This document shows positions 10,683 to 20,051 of a stretch of DNA of 64,000 nt, piece by piece. The stretch comes from Odiellus spinosus. Taxonomy: Eukaryota; Arthropoda; Arachnida; Opiliones; Phalangiidae. The first letter of the stretch is position 1, and every line of letters begins with the position of its first letter. The notes beneath the pieces are model-generated. The model was given only the letters and a program-made list of their open reading frames with translations, was not told the origin of the DNA and did not search any database. Location of the stretch: assembly GCA_963920705.1 (NCBI GenBank), contig OY987231.1, positions 6,007,424 through 6,071,423 on the forward strand, written 5' to 3'. Position numbers and translations under genes: made by a program.

Positions 10683-13600
10683 GTAAGTCAACGAAAAATT
10701 ATTCTATTCCCGCAAAAACCGAAAAAACCAAAAATGGCCTGGAATTTAATGTCAAAAGTTTATTATCTCTAAGTAGCCAGCTGACAATGCCACCTCTGAC
10801 AATGTATCTCTGTCTGGGTAAGACCCCTATACCAAGTATCACGTCGACTTTCACAGGGTTCGTACACTACCTGTAAAATCTGGAAAAGTCAGGGAATTTT
10901 TAAATTGGGCCAAAAAGTCAGGGAATTTTTAAATTGGGCCAAAAAGTCAGGGAATTTTTAAATTGGGCCAAAAAGTCAGGGAATTTTTAAATTGGGCCAA
11001 AAAGTCAGGGAATTTTTAAATTGGGCCAAAAAGTCAGGGAATTTTTAAATTGGATCAAAAAGTCGGTATTTTTAAATTGGGTCAAAAAGTCAGGGTATTT
11101 TTAAATTGGGTCAAAAAGTCAGGGTATTTTTAAATTGGGTCAAAAAGTCAGGGTATTTTTAAATTGGGTCAAAAAGTCAGGGTATTTTTAAATTGGGTCA
11201 AAAAGTCGGGGAATTTTTAAATTGGGTCAAAAAGTCGGGGAATTTTTAAATTGGGTCAAAAAGTCGGGGAATTTTTAAATTGGGTCAAAAAGTCGGGGTA
11301 TTTTTAAATTGGGTCAAAAAGTCAGGGTATTTTTAAATTGGGTCAAAAAGTCAGGGAATTTTTAAATTGGGTCAAAAAGTCGGGGAATTTTTAAATTGGG
11401 TCAAAAAGTCAGGGAATTTTTAATTTGGGTCAAAAAGTCAGGGAATTTTTAATTTGGGTCAAAAAGTCAGGGAATTTTTAATTTGGGTCAAAAAGTCGGA
11501 ATTTTTAATTTGGTTCAAAAGTCGGAATTTTAATTTGGTTCAAAAGTCGGAATTTTTAATTTGGGTCAAAAGTCGGAATTTTTAAATTGGGTCAAAAGTC
11601 GGAATTTTTAAATTGGGTCAAAAAGTCGGAATTTTTAAATTGGGTCAAAAAGTCGGAATTTTTAAATTGGGTCAAAAAGTCGGAATTTTTAAATTGGGTC
11701 AAAAAGTCGGAATTTTTAAATTGGGTCAAAAAGTCGGAATTTTTAAATTGGGTCAAAAAGTCGGAATTTTTAAATTGGGTCAAAAAGTCGGAATTTTTAA
11801 ATTGGGTCAAAAAGTCGGAATTTTTAAATTGGGTCAAAAAGTCGGAATTTTTAAATTGGGTCAAAAAGTCGGAATTTTTAAATTGGGTCAAAAAGTCGGA
11901 ATTTTTAAATTGGGTCAAAAAGTCGGAATTTTTAAATTGGGTCAAAAAGTCGGAATTTTTAAATTGGGTCAAAAAGTCGGAATTTTTAAATTGGGTCAAA
12001 AAGTCGGAATTTTTAAATTGGGTCAAAAAGTCGGAATTTTTAAATTGGGTCAAAAAGTCGGAATTTTTAAATTGGGTCAAAAAGTCGGAATTTTTAAATT
12101 GGGTCAAAAAGTCGGAATTTTTAAATTGGGTCAAAAAGTCGGAATTTTTAAATTGGGTCAAAAAGTCGGAATTTTTAAATTGGGTCAAAAAGTCGGAATT
12201 TTTAAATTGGGTCAAAAAGTCGGAATTTTTAAATTGGGTCAAAAAGTCGGAATTTTTAAATTGGGTCAAAAAGTCGGAATTTTTAAATTGGGTCAAAAAG
12301 TCGGAATTTTTAAATTGGGTCAAAAAGTCGGAATTTTTAAATTGGGTCAAAAAGTCGGAATTTTTAAATTGGGTCAAAAAGTCGGAATTTTTAAATTGGG
12401 TCAAAAAGTCGGAATTTTTAAATTGGGTCAAAAAGTCGGAATTTTTAAATTGGGTCAAAAAGTCGGAATTTTTAAATTGGGTCAAAAAGTCGGAATTTTT
12501 AAATTGGGTCAAAAAGTCGGAATTTTTAAATTGGGTCAAAAAGTCGGAATTTTTAAATTGGGTCAAAAAGTCAGGGAATTTTTAAATTGGGTCAAAAAGT
12601 CAGGGAATTCTTAAATTGGGCCAAAAAGTCAGGGAATTTTTAAAAGTCGCCCAAAAAGTCAGGGACTTTTTAAAAGTCGCCCAAAAAGTCAGGGAAAAGT
12701 CAAATTTTTAAATTTGCTTAAAAGGTCAAGGAAAAGTCGGGTGAATTTTTGAATTGGCGAAATGTCTTCGTTTGGTACTTAAAGATAATAATAGACTTAT
12801 GCTAATGTCAAAAGCGTGAAGAATCATAAAACAGGGATTTTCATAATGGGGGAAAAAGGTCAGGGATCCCAATTTGCGCAATTGAAGTTATTTTATCAAA
12901 TATTAATATTCAACGGTAAAGTCCTTGTAAATCAAAATCTATTTTAGTCAGAAATTTTTGGGATTGTCTAACTTGGCATGGGTAAATGAAAACTGATATA
13001 TCACTTTTTTGATTTTACGTTTTTCTGAATCTACGTTATCGAAAACCTAAGAAAAAACCTTTTCTAGCATATTTAAAATAAGAGTTGATGTTTTTCTTAG
13101 GTTTTCAATAACGTAGATTCAGAAAAACGTAAAATCGAGAAAGTGATACATTAGTTTTCATTTACCCTTTAAAGTTTTTATGACGTTGCGTGATTGTTTT
13201 TTCTAATCATTCGTATTCTACAAAGGGAATATACCCTACTTCGCTTTCTTTACGAAATATTTTATAATTCTAGTTATAACCCCTAAACAACCCCTTACCC
13301 AAGCTAAAATTAGCTTAAATTTAAGGTCTACCATACAAGTTTATTATATGAAGGCAAGAGAAAACTTAGATATTCTATTCCCTTATTTACTATAAGAATT
13401 TTAATTTCTTCTGAAAATTAATTCCGTCTCGTAACTTTATTTTGTAGGTTATATTACCTACCGTCGAGGAGCTAAGAGCATTGGCGGAAAAGGATGACAA
13501 ATATTACCAAAAAGAAATTGAAACTTTAAACATAAATCGCGATTCGTACGATTCGAAATCGACTCACGAGATGGGTTACGTTGATATTTCGAGTCTCGCT

Positions 13601-16600
13601 GGCGAATCGCCTTCTGTCAATTGTACAAACGGCGTAGTAATTAACGGCAACGTTAATAAGGAAAGATCTAGTCCAGTAGCTAACGGCGGTTCATTAAGGG
13701 CTTGTCCGGACACCAGCGCCGCGACCGACTTTAGCAAAGAGTTGCTAGGAATAGTACCGGAGAATTATTCCTTAAGTAGTTACGACAGCGTTTTTAATTC
13801 GGATAACGGCGCTGCACCCGCCGTCAACGAGTCGTTGGACGATAGACCAAACAGTCGGTGTAGCGTTACCGGATCGGCCGCTAAATACCTCGCGAATCGA
13901 GTTGGTGGCGACGATCGCGTCGATAAGACACTGGAACGCGAAAATTCTTTGGATTATACGGGTACAAGTACGGGTCAGTTGTCGCCCAATGACGGAGAAC
14001 CGAAACCGCTACCTAGAAAGAAGAAGAATAAATGCGGATTCATAGAGAAACCCGAGGATGTTTTAAAATTCACCAATGAAAGTAATCATTTTTTCTTTAT
14101 ATTTTTTTATATATAAGGCTGTTCTATAGTAACGCGAGTGTGTGCGAACGCTAGAAGTGGCTAAACGTTTTAGGGTCAGTTAGGTGCGCGAGTCAAGAAA
14201 GTGGCCCAAGAGACGCGGGCGTCTCGCAAGTGGCGAAAAGTGGCCCAAGAGACGCGGGCGTCTCGCAAGTGGCGAAAAGTGGCCCAAGAGACGCGGGCGT
14301 CTCGCAAGTGGCGAAAAGTGGCCCGAGAGACACGGTAATGCGTGCGTCTCGAGAGTGGCAATAGAGACGCGGGCGTCTCGAATGTGGCCAGTGTTTAAAT
14401 CGTGTTAAAACGTTAAACTTGGCTACAAAACTAAATAATTTTGTAACAATTTTTTTATAGCTAACTGCTTCCAAGTTACCATTCGGAAAAGTAGCAGAGG
14501 TTTAGGTTTGGCTATATTCGGAGGCGTCGATATGAGTCGTTTGGGTCCAATTTGCCAGTTGATTAGGATTAGAAAACTCTACCCTCTGCAACCCGCCGTT
14601 GCCTGCGGAGAGCTCAATGTTGGAGACGTCATTTTGGAAGTTAATGGCCTTAATACTATTGGGCTAACTAATACGGTGAGCTTGCCTTTAAATCGACTGA
14701 TCATTTAGAAAGTGATCTCATTTCGAGGGTTAATCTGTAGGAAGCTCTCGAGACGTTAAGGGTGGCTTCCACGGACGTTGTCTTGAAGATTTTTCGACCA
14801 GACCCTTCGCTTATGCCTCCAGTCACATTTTTCATTCAGGTACGCTACGATATTACGCATTTTGTTAAGAATTTTTTTATAACCTTATTTTTTTTAAATA
14901 GGATTTATCCCCGGCTAGTTCCGCGATGATTTCACCAACAGGCTCAGCGACTAATACGTTAAAAAGACCTTCAACTTTAAATTGCGGCTCAAATACACGG
15001 GTAATGAATTTTTATCGGAAGCCTTTTCGAGCTGTTGTCGCTCGATATTATCGACCCGTTTATAGTCATTAACGATCGACAATACCGACATCGTTTGTAA
15101 CCGTTGTCGCTCAATGGGATTGACGAGAGGGGCCCGACGTCTATGCAGTTTTGAGCCCTTGTTGGGCGATAATATCGACGCCCTTTCGGGTCATTGTTGA
15201 TCTTTAATAGCGACGCCCTTTATAGTTATTGTCGATCGATACTATCGACGCCGTTTCAATCGATAGTATCGGCATGCATTTAAAAGTTAGCACATCATGA
15301 ATTTTTCAATGCCCACTTCCTTACGCTAAATTTTTATTTTCAGAACACTTATATTAACACAACGCTCACGAAACAAGAAGGAACTTTAGGATTCAGCGTA
15401 TTTAGATACGAAAAGTGCGGAGACGACGACAGCCATTCGACGGGAATATACGTCAAAGCCTTAATTAGGGAACCGGCTATTAGTAATGGCCAAATACAAG
15501 CTGGTGATCGAATTTTACGGGTAATAAACACTCTATAGAATCAGAATCAGTCGTCACGTATTCCTTATCACGATGATGATAAGATATATTTATCAAAAAA
15601 AAATAATCCCTTTTACAGGTGAATGAAGAAGAAGTCTCTCATTTGAGTCGTTCTGAGGCCGTTACTTTGTTAAGAAATTCCGGAGATAGCGTAACGTTGA
15701 AACTTTATCGTTTTTGCGAACCCTTGTCCCCTCGTTCCTCGGAAGACGTTCCTTCGCATTCAAAACCTTTAAGAATCGAAGCGAGAGAATTGCTGAGTGA
15801 TAAAGCCCGTCGGAAATCCGATGGAAATTCCTCATCTCCTAGACGAGTCAGGGATAGAACTCTTAAAAGAGAATCTACATCTTCGTCTTCTTCGTCTGGT
15901 AAGTTGATTTTTATGCCATAACTTAGTCTAACTTTATAAGTTGGCCATTTAAGTTACGCGTATATCTAATCCAAAGTTTCAATCAGGAACAAGATGTAAT
16001 AGCATATATTCGGAAACTACGAAATTTTAACTCTGAGGACTCATAGGTTCGCAATCTTTAATAGATGGCACTAATAGAGTTCGCGACTTTTAATACATGG
16101 TGCTAATTAGGTTTTAGCGGGCTGAACACTTTGCCCGTGACATATCAGTCGAAAGTCAAACTCTTTGCACGTAAAAGTTTTCTGTTCTTAAACAATGAAA
16201 AGTTTTCAGGACATGACAAACTTCAAATATGATAAGTTACCATAGCGTCCCAGTCTTGCAAGAACTGAACCTAATTGAATATTATCAAAAGTCTGATAAG
16301 ACTTCATACAAAAAGTCCTTAACTGGCGCAGGGGCCTGAAACGTGTTGTTTTCAGTGCTTTCCCCTTTCTACGCGTAGGCAGATATCTCTGTAAAGCGGC
16401 ACCTAAAATCACGTGACTTTTGCGCCACTTCACCAAACATCTAATGAAATTAGTGGCTACGCGTTGCAAAAAGTAGTTCCCCGGTTTTTACATATAAGAC
16501 ATCTTTTACCACTTTTAAAGTCATGGTAACAAATAAGAAATGAAATTCAAAGCAATTTTTCCGATAGAAAGTTTTTAAGTCAAGAATTAATTAGCAATAT

Positions 16601-19600
16601 TAATTATTAAACCATTATTGGCCTGATTTAACCACATGAATCGCTGTTGGTTGTTTCACTATGTTCGTCTGCTGCATTGTTTTGGTATTCTCACCACTAT
16701 GACTCCCAAAACTTTGTAAATAAACCTATTTTACTTTTAAACTAATTTTAAATGAAATGTAATAAGTTTTTTGAACTATTGAATTGGGTTTGAATAAAAA
16801 CTTTGAAATATCAATTATTTTCCTGATGCTAAGAAATGTTTAAGGAAACATCTTGATTTAAAAAATCGTTTAAAGACGTAACGCCCGAGTTTTAATCGTT
16901 TGTTTAAATTTAAGAAACCTCACTTCGTACTATTTAAACTTTTAAATCGCAATTAATCCTTTTTAAACGTTTGTTTACATTTAAGAAACCTCCATTCCCC
17001 GAAACTTGTCAATGTTTTACTATCCTGCCCTTCCCATGCACTAAGGGCCTTCAAGGCCCCTTGTACGTTGTCCCCCCTAATAAATAAATAAAGAAACCTC
17101 CCTTCGTACTATTTTCAGGACTAACGTATAACTCGCCTAGCTATTGGCTAGTTTTGAATTTAGCTATCTCGTTCTCATTGGGTGCTGTAGACTAGCGTCG
17201 TCTGCACTGTAAATTACATGTTTTCTATAGCCAAAGCAAGAACCGGGCGCCAGTTAAGGACTTTTTGTATGAAGTCTTATCAGACTTTTGATATTATCTA
17301 TTAATAATATTCAAAAAACCGGGGAAGAAAATATTCTATTAACCCTGATTAAATAACTGGATTTTAATATTTCTATTAGGCTTTTTAATTTTATTATAAT
17401 TGCTCTGTCAGTCGTTTTGGGAGAATATCTTTGGCCATTGTTCCTTAATATTAAATATTACCAATTAATGGGTTAAAAATTTCAGAATTTAAAAACAGCC
17501 ACGATGTGCCAGTAACGTTACCAGATTCGATTGAAGAATCTCCGGTAACGCCCGATGAGATTTCGTCACCAACCCTTCCATCATCCGATGAAAGAAGAAC
17601 CGACGCTGATGCGGAAAGCGACGATAGCGAAATGGATTTAAGCGGTGGCTTGAATCGAAACTCCAGACCAAAATCATTAGACTTATTATGCATAAACGAG
17701 AAGAAACAGAATTCGGTTCGATCCGAAGTCGAGGAACTCGAGGATGGTAACCAGTTATTTCACCGTCAAGCCAGCGTCGTGGTACCCAACTCGAACGAAA
17801 ATAATAACGAGAAGCGACAAATCGACGAGAATGGCGAAGGACTGCTCAAGTGGCGCGGTGCGACCCTTTTGTCTACCGAGGAAAACGTTGCGCGGTTAAA
17901 TTTAAGTTTGAGTACACTATCCTCGGGATGCCAATCGCCACTCTCTGATCAGTCTCGAAATGGAAGCAACGGAGAACTGAATAGTCCCCCCGCTCCCCCA
18001 AGACGGTTAACGTCTTTGCAGTCTTGGGATAGTACGCCTGAAGAAACTGAGGAGTTTTTATCATCCGGTCAAAAGGTAAGAAAAGAGTATCATAAACTCA
18101 TCACTGGTTCAGAGATTCAAACGCAACATGTTCAATTGATAGCTGCGTTTCTACATCAGGTTAGAGATGATAGTCTGTAGTTTACCGTCCCTAATTTTAC
18201 TGTTGCAAATTGCTGTCGTAAATTACCCATTATCTGTAACTAAGCGCTAAAATATTTGTTCATTGTAAGGTTTCAATTATCTTTTGTCTGAATTTTAAAT
18301 TTTTCAAAAAAAAGGTACCCATGAAGTATATCGGTTTTTCAGGTATAATAAATTGGCATCTCTAATGTAGTCTAGTGATGTAAATTAGTTAATTACCTGA
18401 TGTTAGCCCAGAAATTATTTTCGTTTTCATAGAATGTTTCTACTTCAGAAAAAAATATATTCGTTCAATCCGGAACACAATACTTTTAAAGGGACCCAGT
18501 TTTAGAAATTTCACACCCACGTGAGCGTGACGTCACGTATGATGTTGTGGGTTACTACGTTGGCCAAAAATAAGCAATCGAAGTAACCTCAGTCAAGCTC
18601 CCGTTGTGGCGTTTTTCAAACTGGGTCCGCCGCCTCAGTGTGTATCCGTATTGGACACTAGATGGGGTAGGGAAACGTGGTGACAGTCTTATTAATCCAT
18701 GCATATTTCAGCAAAAGCGAATCGCGAAATCTGCCTGAAATTTAGAATTAAAAAAAAAAAAAGGACAAAAATGCTTTTTTTTTTTTTTTAATCTTAATAT
18801 TTATTTTATCATATACAAAGTCGATGATCAGTAGTTCACAAATTTATCGTCTATAAGTAGTATTTTTCTTTTTGTTTTTCCAGTTAAGAAAACTATACGT
18901 TCAGCTCGATCGTGGCTGGCAAAGTAGATTGGGTTTCAGTTTGGGTGATCAATTACCTTCGGACACGAACCGCGTCTCTCCTCAAGTTTCTAGTCCAGTT
19001 GTCACTGCGGTGCATTCGGGTAGTTTGGCTCATAAAGACGGACGAATTGCCGTCGGTGATCGTCTTATCGAGGTTAGACATCTAAGTCGGTTTCTGGAAT
19101 GTTTTTGTTTTTGATCGTTTAATAATCGCGTCCGTTTTTGACTAACACGAATTGCCTCGAATTTTTAGGTTAATGGGGAATCGTTACTCGATAAAACTTC
19201 TGCCGAAGTTATAGATTTATTAAGGAAAACACGGGGGAAAGTTCATCTAGTTCTATTAAGGTAAATTTTCCCGAATGTGCTTGAAACCGCCACTAACAAC
19301 AAAGTGTAAGACCATTTATATTGTTTCACCGCATATGATTAAATTTTTTTATGTTTTTATTAATGCTGATTGATTAACAAGACTAATAGAATGGTTTGGA
19401 TTTACATAACAATATTTGCCTGTCCCCCTATTAATATCAGAAACCCATGGAAACTGTAAGAAGTCTGGGACGTAAGCCCTACGGGACTCAGTAATATGTG
19501 TACCCATCTTTTTAACTTACTCCCTTTGAAGGTGAATAGCCACATAAGAGCTCAACGTTTGGAGCGCTGTTGTTCGACCTTGTAGTTCCTTGGGTATTTG

Positions 19601-20037
19601 TAACCATGGTAACGCACGCCCAACTCATCTTAAGTTTGGTGAGGTTATGACTTTTTTGCCTTAACGATTTCACGGTGGCTACAGCCAAAGTTGGGGAAGG
19701 GCTTATACCCAGACTTTTTATAGTTTCTATCGGCTTCTGTTAATATGGGTTGTCTCACGTCCTAGAATTTAGAAATACCTATCGCAATTTCAAAGTTCTG
19801 ATCGGTTTTTACATATATTCTTTAAATTGGTAACATTAGACTTCTTTTGGGCTAAATGGTAATGTGGCAATAGCTAATTGATAATAGGGGGTTACTATTC
19901 GAGTCTTAGCGATATAACTTTAAAAATGGTATTATACTTTGTTTCCCAACACGTTTGTTTTTAAGAATACAAATATTAAATTATATTTTTGTTGATTTTT
20001 CAGGGTTTCGAATGACAACAAGGAACCTTTGATATAA
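10375..20037 (+). CDS. Multi-PDZ scaffold protein, PTPN13/FRMPD2-like, C-terminal exons
   Basis: Eleven exons give about 933 codons. Suggested exons: 10375-10682, 13448-14081, 14461-14675, 14741-14839, 14902-15000, 15344-15520, 15619-15898, 17486-18159 (or 18075), 18884-19072, 19169-19260 and 20004-20037. All introns are GT-AG and all phases agree. Order: second half of a PDZ domain, a Ser/Asn-rich linker, three complete PDZ domains with linkers, then a ten-residue tail. The second PDZ (LIRIRKLYPLQPA, GELNVGDVILEVNG) and the third (GIYVKALIREPA) resemble the central PDZ domains of PTPN13, a cytoplasmic FERM-PDZ tyrosine phosphatase. No phosphatase domain follows in the next 19 kb, so the product looks like an adaptor, as FRMPD2 is. 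The N-terminal part lies outside the window. Family assignment rests on recognition, not on a search. Confidence 0.85.
10854..12720. repeat. Intronic minisatellite, 27-29 bp units
   Basis: About 65 head-to-tail units fill most of the intron 10683-13447. Edge units are 29 bp (GTCAGGGAATTTTTAAATTG then GGCCAAAAA). From 11592 to 12566 the units are 27 bp (GTCGGAATTTTTAAATTGGG then TCAAAAA), about 36 near-identical copies. The homogeneous core with diverged edges fits growth by unequal exchange. The left flank begins CAGGGTTCGTACACTACCTG, like the tip of the transposon at 53207. The 27-bp unit is divisible by three, so both strands carry open frames over 320 codons long that are not genes. Confidence 0.95.
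12980..13167. repeat. 188-bp palindromic element in intron
   Basis: Arms of about 80 bp: GGGTAAATGAAAACTGAT, TTTTACGTTTTTCTGAATCT and ACGTTATCGAAAACCTAAGA on the left are mirrored on the right, ending TTTTCATTTACCC. A short spacer sits at 13065-13090. It looks like a foldback MITE and would form a strong hairpin in pre-mRNA. Confidence 0.85.
13448..14081 (+). CDS. PDZ gene exon 2: inter-PDZ linker
   Basis: Starts after TTTTGTAG with VILPTVEELRALAEKDDKYY and runs 211 codons of polar, Ser/Asn/Asp-rich sequence to LPRKKKNKCGFIEKPEDVLK. It has no known fold, but GC content and codon use are clearly higher than in the flanking introns. It ends in AATGAAA|GTAATC with one base carried to the next exon. 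The basic KKKNK stretch lies just before the next PDZ. Confidence 0.85.
14197..14395. repeat. 39-bp GC-rich tandem repeat in intron
   Basis: Three and a half copies of a 39-bp unit built on GTGGCCCAAGAGACGCGGGC and GTCTCGCAAGTGGCGAAAA, then two diverged copies. Each unit holds the palindrome GAGACGCGGGCGTCTC. It lies in the intron 14082-14460 and produces spurious open frames on both strands. Confidence 0.9.
14461..14675 (+). CDS. PDZ gene exon 3: first part of PDZ domain B
   Basis: Acceptor TTTTTTTATAG. Reads TNCFQVTIRKSSRGLGLAIF, in which RGLGL is the carboxylate-binding loop, then ICQLIRIRKLYPLQPAVACG and ELNVGDVILEVNGLNTIG. The segment is very close in pattern to the third PDZ of PTPN13. 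It ends at AATACG|GTGAGC on a codon boundary. Confidence 0.9.
14741..14839 (+). CDS. PDZ gene exon 4: end of PDZ domain B
   Basis: Acceptor CTGTAG. Reads EALETLRVASTDVVLKIFRP and on to PSLMPPVTFFIQ: helix alpha-B plus the last beta strand. Helix position alpha-B1, just upstream, is Asn. Ends CAG|GTACGC on a codon boundary. Confidence 0.9.
14902..15000 (+). CDS. PDZ gene exon 5: short linker
   Basis: 33 codons between AAATAG and CGG|GTAATG: DLSPASSAMISPTGSATNTL and onward to NCGSNTR. Ser/Thr-rich linker between PDZ domains B and C. Length divisible by three and both borders on codon boundaries, so it could be skipped without shifting frame. Confidence 0.8.
15033..15275. repeat. Degenerate repeat in intron
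   Basis: Words such as TTGTCGCTCGATATTATCGA, TTGTCGATCGATACTATCGA and GACGCCCTTT recur four to five times at irregular spacing within the intron 15001-15343. Weakly tandem, GC-richer than its surroundings. Confidence 0.5.
15344..15520 (+). CDS. PDZ gene exon 6: first part of PDZ domain C
   Basis: Acceptor TTTTCAG. Reads NTYINTTLTKQEGTLGFSVF, in which TLGF is the carboxylate-binding loop, then an acidic insert (CGDDDSH), GIYVKALIREPAISNGQIQA and GDRILR. Ends CGG|GTAATA on a codon boundary. Layout matches a late PDZ of the PTPN13 family. Confidence 0.9.
15619..15898 (+). CDS. PDZ gene exon 7: end of PDZ domain C and Ser-rich linker
   Basis: Acceptor TTTTACAG. Reads VNEEEVSHLSRSEAVTLLRN then SGDSVTLKLYRF, completing the PDZ (alpha-B1 is Arg). 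A basic, Ser-rich linker with RRKSDGNSSSPRRVRD and STSSSSSS follows. Ends TCTG|GTAAGT with one base carried over. Confidence 0.9.
16286..17290. mobile_element. 1.0-kb MITE in intron, 7-bp target duplication
   Basis: Terminal inverted repeats of about 49 bp start CAAAAGTCTGATAAGACTTC and end with its reverse complement. Perfect ATATTAT copies sit outside each end (16279-16285 and 17291-17297). No transposase frame is seen inside (the 87-codon minus frame at 16206-16469 is not conserved with anything I know). It lies in the intron 15899-17485. Confidence 0.9.
17486..18159 (+). CDS. PDZ gene exon 8: long linker before the last PDZ
   Basis: Acceptor AAATTTCAG. Reads EFKNSHDVPVTLPDSIEESP, then acidic and Ser-rich sequence, an SH3-ligand-like SPPAPPRRL, and SWDSTPEETEEFLSSGQK. 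Two in-phase donors exist: AAAAG|GTAAGA after 18075 (stronger match) and CAG|GTTAGA after 18159. The extra 28 codons read like real helix (KEYHKLITGSEIQTQ and LIAAFLHQ) running into LRKLYVQL of the next exon, so I prefer the longer form. Both may be used. Confidence 0.8.
18749..18792. repeat. Poly-A/poly-T hairpin in intron
   Basis: About 13 A residues and 15 T residues separated by GGACAAAAATGC. Able to fold back. Confidence 0.6.
18884..19072 (+). CDS. PDZ gene exon 9: first part of PDZ domain D
   Basis: Acceptor TTTTTCCAG. Reads LRKLYVQLDRGWQSRLGFSL (RLGF carboxylate-binding loop), then SSPVVTAVHSGSLAHKDGRI and AVGDRLIE. Exactly 63 codons, ending GAG|GTTAGA on a codon boundary. Confidence 0.9.
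19169..19260 (+). CDS. PDZ gene exon 10: end of PDZ domain D
   Basis: Acceptor ATTTTTAG. Reads VNGESLLDKTSAEVIDLLRK then TRGKVHLVLL. Helix position alpha-B1 is Ser. It ends TTAAG|GTAAAT. If this donor is not used, the next codon is TAA, so intron retention would end the protein immediately after the PDZ at LLR. Confidence 0.9.
20004..20037 (+). CDS. PDZ gene terminal exon: ten-residue tail
   Basis: Acceptor GATTTTTCAG. With the two carried bases it reads R-VSNDNKEPLI and stops at TAA (20035-20037). Phase fits exactly. The tail is short and hydrophobic at its tip; it is not a class I PDZ ligand (Pro at -2). A short terminal exon is less certain than the others because the preceding exon could also end at its own TAA. 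Confidence 0.6.
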
Positions 20038-20045
20038 TATCTTCG

Positions 20046-20051
20046 AATAAA
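20046..20051 (+). terminator. Possible poly(A) signal of the PDZ gene
   Basis: AATAAA nine bases after the stop codon. Very close to the stop, so a later signal may be the one used. Confidence 0.3.

Noticed and set aside
11587-12614. Three open frames of 324-333 codons on both strands
   Set aside because: They are the 27-bp satellite read in several frames; every unit repeats the same nine codons, both strands are open, and the region is an intron of the PDZ gene.
10854-12720. CRISPR-like regular array
   Set aside because: Units are contiguous with no unique spacers, and the context is eukaryotic.
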